A DNA stretch of 5,011 nt. Source: Paracoccaceae bacterium. GTDB lineage: Bacteria > Pseudomonadota > Alphaproteobacteria > Rhodobacterales > Rhodobacteraceae. The stretch lies in NCBI GenBank assembly GCA_023254015.1, contig JALQYS010000081.1:1-5011 (forward strand), given 5' to 3'. This document shows, piece after piece, positions 1-5,011 of the stretch (the stretch's first letter is position 1; the number at the start of each line of letters is the position of its first letter). The notes beneath the pieces were generated by a model. The model was not told where the DNA came from. It was given only the letters and a program-made list of their open reading frames with translations, and did not search any database. The translations under genes were made by a program, and so were the position numbers.

Positions 1-66
1 ATCTCGACCAACCTGATCCTGTCCTATATCGCCGAGCATGTGCTTGGCCTGCCGCGGAGCTTCTGA
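1..66 (+). CDS. acyl-CoA dehydrogenase, C-terminal end (partial)
   Basis: Only the last 21 codons and the TGA stop are inside the window. They encode a tail ending in ILSYIAEHVLGLPRSF. An amphipathic closing helix finishing in a VLGLPRS-type tail is, from memory, typical of acyl-CoA dehydrogenase-like flavoproteins, whose last helix contributes to the FAD/dimer interface. The stop overlaps the next start by one base (TGATG), so the gene belongs to the same operon as the CoA-transferase, hydratase and lyase that follow. In that setting an alpha,beta-oxidation of a saturated acyl-CoA, such as methylsuccinyl-CoA, just before hydration would make sense, but that is inference. The identification rests on 21 residues plus context and could be wrong. 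The reading frame itself is well supported by the coupled junction. Confidence 0.55.
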   Translation: MSTNLILSYIAEHVLGLPRSF

Positions 67-1169
67 TGCCGTTGCCGCTGCAAGGTCTGACCGTGGTCGC
101 CATCGAACAGGCGGTGGCCGCGCCCTTTGCCACCTCGCGTCTGGCCGATGCCGGGGCGCGGGTCATCAAGATCGAACGGAAAGAGGGCGATTTCGCGCGG
201 GGGTATGATTCCGCCGTGAAGGGACAGTCGAGCTATTTCGTCTGGCTGAACCGGGGCAAGGAAAGCGTGGTGCTGGACATTGCGTCGGAGGGGGGCAAGG
301 CGGCGCTGGCCGGGCTCTTGGATGGGGCGGATGTGCTGGTGCAGAACCTGAAGCCGGGGGCGCTGGCGCGGCTGGGCTTTGATGATGCGCGGCTCGCGCG
401 GGATTGGCCGCGGCTGATCTCGCTGTCGATCTCGGGCTATGGCGAAGAGGGGCCGCTGGCCGACCGCAAGGCCTATGACCTGCTGATTCAGGCGGAATCG
501 GGTCTTTGCTCCATCACCGGCGGGCCGGAAAGCGCGGCGCGGGTGGGGATTTCGGTGGTGGATATCGCGACGGGCGCCACCGCCTATGCCGCCATTCTGG
601 AGGCGCTGATCCAGCGCGGCATCACGGGCAAGGGCGCGCAGATTTCGGTGTCGATGTTCGACGTCATGGCCGACTGGCTGACCGTGCCGCTTTTGAATCA
701 CGAAGGCGGCAAGTCGCCCAAGCGCATCGGGCTGGCCCATCCGTCGATCGCGCCCTATGGGGTTTTTGCCTGCAAGGATGGGACGCAGATCCTGATCTCG
801 GTGCAAAGTGACCGGGAATGGGCCAAGCTGGCCGAGGTTTTCCTGAACCGTCCCGAACTGGCGACCGATCCGCGCTTTGCCACCAATGTCGCACGGGTTG
901 CGAACCGCGCCGAGACTGACGCCATCGTCGCCCAGGCCTTTGCCGCCCGCAGTCAAGCCGAGGCGACACAGGCCATCGTCAAGGCCGACATCGCCTTTGC
1001 CACGGTGAATGACATGGCAGGGCTCTCGGTGCATCCGCATCTGCGCCGCATCACGGTTGACACGCCCGCAGGCCCGGTCAGCTATCCGGCCCCGGCCCCC
1101 ATCGTGCGCGGGGAAGTGCGGCGCTATGGCCCGGTGCCCGCGCTGGCAGGGCAGGGGGGTGCAGCATGA
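66..1169 (+). CDS. family III CoA-transferase (CaiB/BaiF), probable dicarboxylate CoA-transferase
   Basis: The product is a 367-residue cytoplasmic enzyme of the CaiB/BaiF (formyl-CoA transferase type) family. Family hallmarks are visible in order. The N-terminal nucleotide-fold segment LQGLTVVAIEQAVAAPFAT is at about 5-23 and the AGARVIKIE strand at 29-37. NRGKESVVLD lies at 62-71, QNLKPGALARLGF at 93-105, and YDLLIQAESGL at 137-147 is followed by TGGP. The segment VGISVVDIATG follows, and its Asp166 aligns with the catalytic aspartate that forms the aspartyl-CoA anhydride in this family. The length is slightly below the usual 380-430 residues, with a short Pro/Ala/Gly-rich C-terminus. The start is supported by a GGAG at 56-59, six bases upstream, and by overlap with the preceding stop. 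With the downstream hydratase and lyase, the likely role is CoA transfer from succinyl-CoA or a similar donor to itaconate, mesaconate, methylsuccinate or a related acid. A racemase of the same fold (AMACR-like) is a less likely alternative. Confidence 0.9.
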   Translation: MPLPLQGLTVVAIEQAVAAPFATSRLADAGARVIKIERKEGDFARGYDSAVKGQSSYFVWLNRGKESVVLDIASEGGKAALAGLLDGADVLVQNLKPGALARLGFDDARLARDWPRLISLSISGYGEEGPLADRKAYDLLIQAESGLCSITGGPESAARVGISVVDIATGATAYAAILEALIQRGITGKGAQISVSMFDVMADWLTVPLLNHEGGKSPKRIGLAHPSIAPYGVFACKDGTQILISVQSDREWAKLAEVFLNRPELATDPRFATNVARVANRAETDAIVAQAFAARSQAEATQAIVKADIAFATVNDMAGLSVHPHLRRITVDTPAGPVSYPAPAPIVRGEVRRYGPVPALAGQGGAA

Positions 1170-1999
1170 TCGATCTGGACCATCTGCGGCAATGGATCGG
1201 GCGCGAAGAGGTGGTGCACGATCTGGTGCCGCCCTCGCTGGCCGACCGCTTTCGCGCGACCTTTGACCTTGCGGGCGCACCGGCCGCGATGGGCGATGCC
1301 GCGCCGGAAATGATCCACCTTTGCCTTGCGCTGCCTGCCGCACCCACGGCGGGGCTGGGGCCGGATGGCCACCCCGCGCGGGGTGGCTTTCTGCCACCCG
1401 TCCCCTTGCCCCGGCGCATGTGGGCGGGCGGCGCGCTGCGCTTTCACGCGCCAATCCGTCTGGGCGCGACGGTGACCCGCCGCTCGGTCATCCGGGATGT
1501 GACGCTGAAAGAGGGGCGGACCGGAGCCCTGTGCTTTGTCACCGTCGATCACCGGATGGACTGTGACGGCGCACTTGCCGTGGAAGAGCGGCACGATATC
1601 GTCTATCGCGATGCAGGGGGCGCAGCCCCGGCCAAAGCGCCCCAGCCCGCCGCCGCAGGCGCGCATCAGGAAACGCGCAGCCCGACAGCGCCCCTTCTGT
1701 TCCGCTATTCGGCGCTGACCTTCAACGGCCACCGCATCCATTACGACCAGCCCTATACCACGACCGAGGAAGGCTATCCCGGTCTGGTGGTGCACGGGCC
1801 GCTGCAGGTGACGATGCTGTTGCAACTGGCCACCCGCCTGCGGGGCCGCGCGCCGAACGAGTTCGATTTCCGCGCGCTTTCGCCGCTGTTCGACACGACA
1901 GATTTCACCCTGAACGCGGATGAGGACGGCGACGGCCTGCGGCTGTGGACTGCCGCCGTCGGCGGTCCGATGGCGATGGAGGCCCGGGCCAGATGGTAG
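1166..1999 (+). CDS. MaoC/FAS1-like double-hotdog acyl-CoA hydratase (mesaconyl-C4-CoA/itaconyl-CoA hydratase-like)
   Basis: The 277-residue protein has the layout of the double-hotdog hydratases related to mesaconyl-C4-CoA hydratase (Meh) and mitochondrial HTD2. A degenerate N-terminal hotdog half (about 1-150) contains PRRMWAGGALRF at 82-93. An Ala/Pro-rich linker (about 150-175) follows, then a catalytic C-terminal half. That half opens with FRYSALTFNGHRIHYDQPY at about 179-197, the equivalent of the hydratase-2 motif. Asn187, His189, His192 and Asp194 are the candidate active-site residues there, and GLVVHGPL at 206-213 completes the pocket. It would add water across the double bond of an enoyl-CoA such as mesaconyl-C4-CoA or itaconyl-CoA to give citramalyl-CoA. 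The start codon overlaps the transferase stop as ATGA and is preceded by a G-rich AGGGGGG at 1152-1158, so translation is coupled. Exact substrate is inferred from the neighbours; the fold assignment is solid. Confidence 0.85.
   Translation: MIDLDHLRQWIGREEVVHDLVPPSLADRFRATFDLAGAPAAMGDAAPEMIHLCLALPAAPTAGLGPDGHPARGGFLPPVPLPRRMWAGGALRFHAPIRLGATVTRRSVIRDVTLKEGRTGALCFVTVDHRMDCDGALAVEERHDIVYRDAGGAAPAKAPQPAAAGAHQETRSPTAPLLFRYSALTFNGHRIHYDQPYTTTEEGYPGLVVHGPLQVTMLLQLATRLRGRAPNEFDFRALSPLFDTTDFTLNADEDGDGLRLWTAAVGGPMAMEARARW
1978..1982 (+). promoter_or_regulatory. ribosome binding site deciding the lyase start
   Basis: GGAGG lies ten bases before the ATG at 1993, within the last codons of the hydratase gene. 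It supports 1993 rather than the in-frame ATG at 1945 as the lyase start. The 7-nt overlap with the hydratase stop (1997-1999) fits coupled translation by terminating ribosomes. Confidence 0.6.
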
Positions 2000-2778
2000 A
2001 CCTTTCGCTGATCCGCGCGCCGCTTTTCGTGCCGGCGCATCGGCCTTACCGCTTTGCCAAGGCCGCGGCCTCGGGTGCCGATGGGCTGATCCTTGATCTG
2101 GAAGATGCCGTTCCAACCGCCGACAAGGACACCGCCCGCGCCGCGCTGTCGGTTGATTTCACCGATCTGCCGGTGCTGGTGCGGGTGAATGCGCGCGACA
2201 CGATCTGGCATGACGCCGATCTGCAGGCGGTGAAGGCCCTGCGCCCGGCCGGGGTGATCTTGCCGAAAACCGGCTCGGCTGCGGATGTGGCGGCGGTTCG
2301 GCAGGCCACCGGCTTGCCGGTTCTGGCGCTGATCGAAAGTGCTGCCGGTCTGGCATCTGCGCGCAGCATTGCGGCAGGCGGCGCGGCGCGGCTGGTGTTT
2401 GGCTCCATCGACTTTTGCGCCGATCTGGGTGCCGCGCATGAGCGCGATGTGCTCTTGCCGGCGCGGTCCGAACTGGTGCTGGCCTCGCGGCTTGCGGGGA
2501 TTGCCGCGCCCATCGACGGGGTCACGGTGACGCTGGACGATCCGGCGCTCTGCGAGGATGACGCCCGCCACGCCCGCAAGCTGGGAATGACGGGCAAGCT
2601 GTGCATCCATCCGCGCCAGATTGACCCGGTGCGCCGGGCCTTCCTGCCGACCGAGGCCGAGATTGCCTGGGCGGGCCGGGTTCTGGCCTCGGGCGACGGG
2701 GCTGTGTCGGTGGACGGGGCGATGGTGGACGAGCCCGTCCGCATCCGCGCCCGGGCCATTCTGGCGGCGGCCGGCTAA
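1993..2778 (+). CDS. CitE-like CoA-ester lyase (HpcH/HpaI family; probable citramalyl-CoA or malyl-CoA-type lyase)
   Basis: I place the start at 1993, giving 261 residues. The open frame runs further upstream to an ATG at 1945, but that extension (MDCRRRR...) is Arg-rich, unlike the family, and lies inside the hydratase gene. From 1993 the protein begins MVDLSLIRAPLFVPA, the normal family opening, and GGAGG at 1978-1982 serves as the ribosome binding site. TIM-barrel landmarks are LDLEDAV at 34-40, VRVNARD at 63-69 and LPKTGS at 90-95. Glu115 (LIESA) and Asp140 (FGSIDF) are the two Mg2+ ligands, and KLCIHPRQI is at 202-210. Near the C-terminus DGAMVDEPV (241-249) includes Asp246, matching the catalytic aspartate supplied by the neighbouring subunit in malyl-CoA and human CLYBL lyases. 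The enzyme should split a 3-hydroxyacyl-CoA into acetyl-CoA and a 2-oxoacid, for example (S)-citramalyl-CoA into acetyl-CoA and pyruvate. No citrate lyase alpha or gamma genes are nearby, which argues against a citrate lyase subunit. It is a little shorter than most relatives (about 275-320 residues). Confidence 0.87.
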   Translation: MVDLSLIRAPLFVPAHRPYRFAKAAASGADGLILDLEDAVPTADKDTARAALSVDFTDLPVLVRVNARDTIWHDADLQAVKALRPAGVILPKTGSAADVAAVRQATGLPVLALIESAAGLASARSIAAGGAARLVFGSIDFCADLGAAHERDVLLPARSELVLASRLAGIAAPIDGVTVTLDDPALCEDDARHARKLGMTGKLCIHPRQIDPVRRAFLPTEAEIAWAGRVLASGDGAVSVDGAMVDEPVRIRARAILAAAG

Positions 2779-3725
2779 ACCAGACCTTGTTCCTGAATTC
2801 GCGCGGCGGTTTCGGCCATCAGGCGATGGGCGATGTCGTGGGTTTCGGTCCGGTCGCGGTCGGCAATCCGCACCAGACCGATGGGCAGATGCACATCGGG
2901 GGGCAGATCCAGCGGCAGCGTCTCCAGCACGCCCAGCTTGCGGAAATGCGCCACCAGCGAGCGTGACAGGAAACCGACCGCATCCGTCACCTGCAGCGTG
3001 CCGACGTTGGCCATGGTGGATACGCTGTCCACGCGGTTGCGGGTGATCGGGATGCGTTTGTTCATGAACATGGCCTCAAGCGCACCGCGCGCCAGCGTGT
3101 TGTGCAGGGGCAGCACCAGCGGATAACCTTCCAGGCTTTCCAGCGTTACCTCGGGCAGCGCCAACAGCGGATGGTCAGGGCGCACCGCCGCCACCACCGG
3201 ATCGCGCATCAGCACATGGGTTTCGAATTCCGGCATGTGCTGGATGTTCAACAGGCCCACCGCGAAATCGATCTGCCCGGTGCGCAGCGCGGGCAGAAGG
3301 CTGTCCATCGTGCCTTCGCGCAGGGAGACGGTGGTATGGGGCAGTTCAGATTCCAGCCGCGCCACGAAATGCGGGATCAGATAGACCGCCGTGGCGGGCA
3401 GGGTGCCGATGGACAGATGGCTGGAGCCTGCCGTCATGATCTCGTCCAGCTCACGCTCGGCCTGTTCGATTCGCAACAGGACCCGGCGGGAATGTTTGAT
3501 GAGGCAAGCCCCGGCGTCGGTTGGCATCATTCCTGACTTGGTGCGCCGAAACAGCGCCGCGCCGATTCCGTCCTCCAGCACCGACAGGGCTTTGGAAATC
3601 GCAGGCTGCGACAGGTTCAGATAGGTGGCCGCCTTCATCACGCTGCGGTGATCATCCAGGGCGATCATCAACCGCATGTGCCTGATATTGATATGGTTTT
3701 TAAGGAATATCCGAAGGTTCGACAT
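2775..3725 (-). CDS. LysR-family transcriptional regulator
   Basis: The 316-residue protein has the standard LysR layout. The winged helix-turn-helix occupies about 14-75, with INIRHMRLMIAL, the HTH core AATYLNLSQPAISKALSVLE at 32-51 and the wing FRRTKSGMMPTDAG at 59-72. A linker helix (about 75-98) and a periplasmic-binding-like effector domain (about 103-300) follow. The domain contains LSIGTLPATAVYLIP, GQIDFAVGLL and a TDAVGFLSRSLVAHF segment typical of the second lobe. The short N-terminal extension and ISKAL recognition helix resemble the GbpR-like subgroup, which often sits beside sugar-binding-protein genes. The gene is divergent from the periplasmic binding protein gene across 140 bp and convergent with the lyase gene, sharing stop bases. 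It most likely regulates the binding-protein operon and its own promoter, with the CoA-ester operon as a second possible target. No good Shine-Dalgarno precedes the ATG at 3725; the ATG at residue 17 is an alternative start but would trim the HTH edge. Confidence 0.92.
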   Translation of the reverse strand: MSNLRIFLKNHINIRHMRLMIALDDHRSVMKAATYLNLSQPAISKALSVLEDGIGAALFRRTKSGMMPTDAGACLIKHSRRVLLRIEQAERELDEIMTAGSSHLSIGTLPATAVYLIPHFVARLESELPHTTVSLREGTMDSLLPALRTGQIDFAVGLLNIQHMPEFETHVLMRDPVVAAVRPDHPLLALPEVTLESLEGYPLVLPLHNTLARGALEAMFMNKRIPITRNRVDSVSTMANVGTLQVTDAVGFLSRSLVAHFRKLGVLETLPLDLPPDVHLPIGLVRIADRDRTETHDIAHRLMAETAARIQEQGLV

Positions 3726-3774
3726 GGATTTTACCGGATGGCCATGGCAGTGAAATTACCTTTGGTTATGAATT

Positions 3775-3786
3775 TTGCGATCACAA
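3775..3786. promoter_or_regulatory. imperfect palindrome with T-N11-A spacing, candidate LysR box
   Basis: TTGCGATCACAA is symmetric at 10 of 12 positions about a GATC centre and abuts the 14-bp perfect palindrome. The T at 3774 and the A at 3786 are spaced as T-N11-A, the loose consensus for LysR-type recognition sites. It sits about 50 bp upstream of the predicted start of the binding-protein transcript, a usual place for such a site. The consensus is weak, so this is only a candidate. Confidence 0.3.
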
Positions 3787-3798
3787 GTCAATTGACTT
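3785..3798. promoter_or_regulatory. perfect 14-bp palindrome, candidate operator in the divergent promoter region
   Basis: AAGTCAATTGACTT is identical on both strands. It lies in the AT-rich 140-bp gap between the divergent LysR and binding-protein genes. Because of its symmetry it offers a TTGACT (-35-like) hexamer on each strand. Overlap with the -35 region suggests a site where bound protein would block or position RNA polymerase. The binding protein could be the neighbouring LysR regulator, although LysR sites more often follow a T-N11-A pattern, so another factor is possible. Confidence 0.5.
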
Positions 3799-3819
3799 CA
3801 TATGCTGCATACCTGTCAT
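3792..3819 (+). promoter_or_regulatory. candidate sigma-70-type promoter of the binding-protein gene
   Basis: TTGACT at 3792-3797 matches five of six -35 consensus bases. A 16-base spacer leads to TGTCAT at 3814-3819, which matches four of six -10 bases. Transcription would begin near 3826, leaving an untranslated leader of about 40 bases. The reverse strand carries TTGACT at 3791-3786 with a weaker CATAAC at 3770-3765, spacer 15, which could serve the LysR gene. Confidence 0.4.
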
Positions 3820-3855
3820 GTGATGCCTACGGACCCTGCGGGAGACAGGGGCTTT

Positions 3856-3861
3856 AGGAGG
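3856..3861 (+). promoter_or_regulatory. strong ribosome binding site of the binding-protein gene
   Basis: A full AGGAGG consensus lies four bases before the ATG at 3866. It is the best Shine-Dalgarno in the window and fits high-level synthesis of a periplasmic binding protein. Confidence 0.8.
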
Positions 3862-3865
3862 AAAT

Positions 3866-4945
3866 ATGACCAAGACCCGGAAACTGTCGCCCTTGATGGG
3901 TGGTGTCGCAGCCCTGTCGTTCCTGGCCACCGGCGCAATGGCCGAAGGCAGCTGGTATCCGCTGGACGCCAATGCGACCAACAAGGCGGGCGAGGCTGGC
4001 CTTGTGCAGCTGACGCCGCTCTCGGCCACCGAAAAGGCCAGCAAGAACTGGAACATCTGCGTTTCGGTTCCGCACATGAAGGACCCCTTCTTCCTGGCAA
4101 TGAACTACGGCATCATCGAGGAAGCCAAGCTTCTGGGCGTGGATGTGCAGACCATGGACGCCGGCGGCTATGACCGTCTGGCCGATCAGGTCAGCCAGGT
4201 GGAAAACTGCGTGGCCGGTGGGGCTGATGCGGTGGTTCTGGTTGCCATCTCGCAAGACGGCATGGGCAACCTGATGAACGAGCTGAAGGAAAAGAACATC
4301 CCCGTCATCGCCGCGATCAACCCGGTGAACGGCGAAACGGCCGCCCGCGTGCTGACCTCGCCCTATGACGAAGGCAAGCGCGCCGGTGAATATCTGGCCG
4401 CCAAGCATCCGGCCGGTTCGGATGCGGTGCAGGTCGGCTGGCTGCCCGGCCCGGCGGGTGCTGGCTTTGTGACCGCCTTCGACGAAGGCTTCAAGAAAGG
4501 CATCGAAGGTTCGGCCGTGAACATCGCCGAAACCAAGAACGGCGATGTGGGCAAGGAAGTGCAGGCCGCGCTGGTCGAGGACATGCTGCAGACCCACCCC
4601 GACCTGAACTATGTCGTCGGCACGGCGGTGATGGTCGAAGGCGCACTGCCGCTCTTGAAATCGCAAGACCTGCAAGACAAGGTCAAGCTGGTGTCGGTTT
4701 ACACCACCCCCGGCGTCTATGAGGCGCTGAAGGCGGGTCAGATCGACGCGGCGGGTTCGGCCCCGGTCGTGCTGACCTCGCGCATCGTGCTGGATCAGGC
4801 CGTGCGCGTGCTGGAAGGCAAGCTGGAATACACCGATGTCGGCACGCTGGGCAAAGTCTACACCCCCGACACCGTGAAGGACCTGGACCCGCTGACCGTG
4901 CTGCCGCCGGCCGGTTTCGCGCCGGTCTTCTCGCTGGACCAGTGA
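3866..4945 (+). CDS. torT: periplasmic substrate-binding protein, TorT family (type I periplasmic binding fold)
   Basis: The 359-residue product starts with a clear Sec signal peptide: a basic MTKTRK, a hydrophobic stretch to about residue 23, and cleavage expected after Ala-Met-Ala (24-26). The mature part is a two-lobe type I (ribose-binding-like) fold. It has NICVSVPHMKDPFF at 63-76, DAGGYDRLADQVSQVENC at 98-115, GADAVVLVAIS at 119-129, the hinge segment NIPVIAAINPV at 144-154, and LPGPAGAGFV at 193-202. The VPHMKD and DAGGY...C blocks are what I remember as markers of TorT, which in E. coli senses trimethylamine N-oxide for the TorS kinase. Cys65 and Cys115 occupy positions conserved in that family. 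The gene name therefore denotes family, not proven ligand. No torS, torR or torA is visible, and a further ORF seems to start downstream, so an ABC-uptake role for an unknown small solute is as likely as TMAO sensing. Confidence 0.82.
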   Translation: MTKTRKLSPLMGGVAALSFLATGAMAEGSWYPLDANATNKAGEAGLVQLTPLSATEKASKNWNICVSVPHMKDPFFLAMNYGIIEEAKLLGVDVQTMDAGGYDRLADQVSQVENCVAGGADAVVLVAISQDGMGNLMNELKEKNIPVIAAINPVNGETAARVLTSPYDEGKRAGEYLAAKHPAGSDAVQVGWLPGPAGAGFVTAFDEGFKKGIEGSAVNIAETKNGDVGKEVQAALVEDMLQTHPDLNYVVGTAVMVEGALPLLKSQDLQDKVKLVSVYTTPGVYEALKAGQIDAAGSAPVVLTSRIVLDQAVRVLEGKLEYTDVGTLGKVYTPDTVKDLDPLTVLPPAGFAPVFSLDQ

Positions 4946-4952
4946 CCTGACA

Positions 4953-4978
4953 GGGCGGGTCCCATCCGGGGCCCGCCC
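4953..4978 (+). terminator. strong intercistronic hairpin, probable attenuator or mRNA-stabilising element
   Basis: GGGCGGGTCCC (4953-4963) pairs over its full 11 bases with GGGGCCCGCCC (4968-4978). There is one T-G wobble and a four-base ATCC loop. It begins eight bases after the binding-protein stop. No T-run follows (CCCCTTCCCC), so full intrinsic termination is unlikely. Hairpins at this place, as between malE and malF, commonly protect the upstream message and lower expression of the downstream membrane genes. Confidence 0.65.
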
Positions 4979-5002
4979 CCCTTCCCCAAACCGCAGGTCG
5001 CC

Positions 5003-5011
5003 ATGACCCCT
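5003..5011 (+). CDS. possible start of the next gene (partial, three codons)
   Basis: ATG ACC CCT (Met-Thr-Pro) begins 57 bases after the binding-protein stop, with AGG at 4995-4997 five bases upstream as a modest ribosome binding site. The position after a binding-protein gene suggests a transporter permease or ATPase, or a sensor kinase, but three codons identify nothing. Confidence 0.4.

Noticed and set aside
24..1454. A 476-codon open frame on the minus strand, opposite the CoA-transferase and hydratase genes
   Set aside because: Its translation is Arg/Pro/Gly/His-rich with no recognisable motif. It lies exactly antisense to two genes with clear family motifs. Long antisense open frames are common in high-GC DNA.
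1945..1992. In-frame upstream extension of the lyase starting at ATG 1945
   Set aside because: It would add 16 Arg/Gly-rich residues not typical of CitE-like proteins and a 55-base overlap with the hydratase. The ATG at 1993 has a better ribosome binding site and the family N-terminus.
1124..2116. A 330-codon minus-strand open frame across the hydratase and the start of the lyase
   Set aside because: Low-complexity, Arg/Gln/Gly-rich composition and complete overlap with well-supported genes show it is a shadow frame.
3834..3850. CCCTG and CAGGG inverted repeat with a 7-base loop just before the binding-protein ribosome binding site
   Set aside because: A 5-bp stem is too short to claim as a riboswitch or attenuator, and it leaves AGGAGG unpaired. 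It may be a minor leader structure only.
3648..3857. A 69-codon plus-strand frame across the LysR start and the divergent gap
   Set aside because: It overlaps the LysR N-terminus antisense, has no ribosome binding site that I can see, and covers the probable promoter/operator region.
3854..4675. A 273-codon minus-strand open frame inside the binding-protein gene
   Set aside because: It is antisense to a protein with a signal peptide and TorT-family blocks, and its own translation shows no family features.

Overview
The window looks like chromosomal DNA of a high-GC alphaproteobacterium, most likely of the Rhodobacteraceae (Rhodobacter/Paracoccus-like). The base for this is strong G/C bias at third codon positions, close-packed genes with overlapping starts and stops, and the style of the protein sequences. 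This is a judgement by eye; no database search was possible.

Left half (1-2778, + strand): a tight run of four genes for CoA-thioester chemistry. The last 21 codons of a probable acyl-CoA dehydrogenase (1-66) overlap a family III (CaiB/BaiF) CoA-transferase (66-1169). That gene overlaps a double-hotdog MaoC/FAS1-like acyl-CoA hydratase (1166-1999), which overlaps a CitE-like CoA-ester lyase (1993-2778). The overlaps are 1, 4 and 7 nt, so this is almost surely one translationally coupled transcript. Transferase, hydratase and lyase together make a full activate-hydrate-cleave route: dicarboxylic acid to CoA ester, to a 3-hydroxyacyl-CoA such as citramalyl-CoA, to acetyl-CoA plus a 2-oxoacid such as pyruvate. 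The best parallel is the itaconate (ict-ich-ccl) or mesaconate (C4-CoA) pathway. Substrate assignment remains inference.

Middle (2775-3725, - strand): a LysR-family regulator converges on the lyase gene. The two genes share the four bases CTAA as their stop codons.

Right part (3726-5011): a 140-bp divergent intergenic region is clearly more AT-rich than its surroundings. It carries a perfect 14-bp palindrome that coincides with a -35-like element on both strands, followed by a strong AGGAGG ribosome binding site. It drives a secreted periplasmic binding protein of the TorT/ribose-binding-like family (3866-4945). A strong GC-rich hairpin without a T-run follows, then an ATG at 5003 that probably begins the next gene of a transport or signalling operon. 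The LysR protein most likely controls this divergent binding-protein operon, and may also control the acid-degradation genes it faces tail to tail.

Nothing in the window looks like a mobile element, CRISPR array, tRNA or rRNA. Apart from the 140-bp divergent region and the short 3' spacer, every base is coding.
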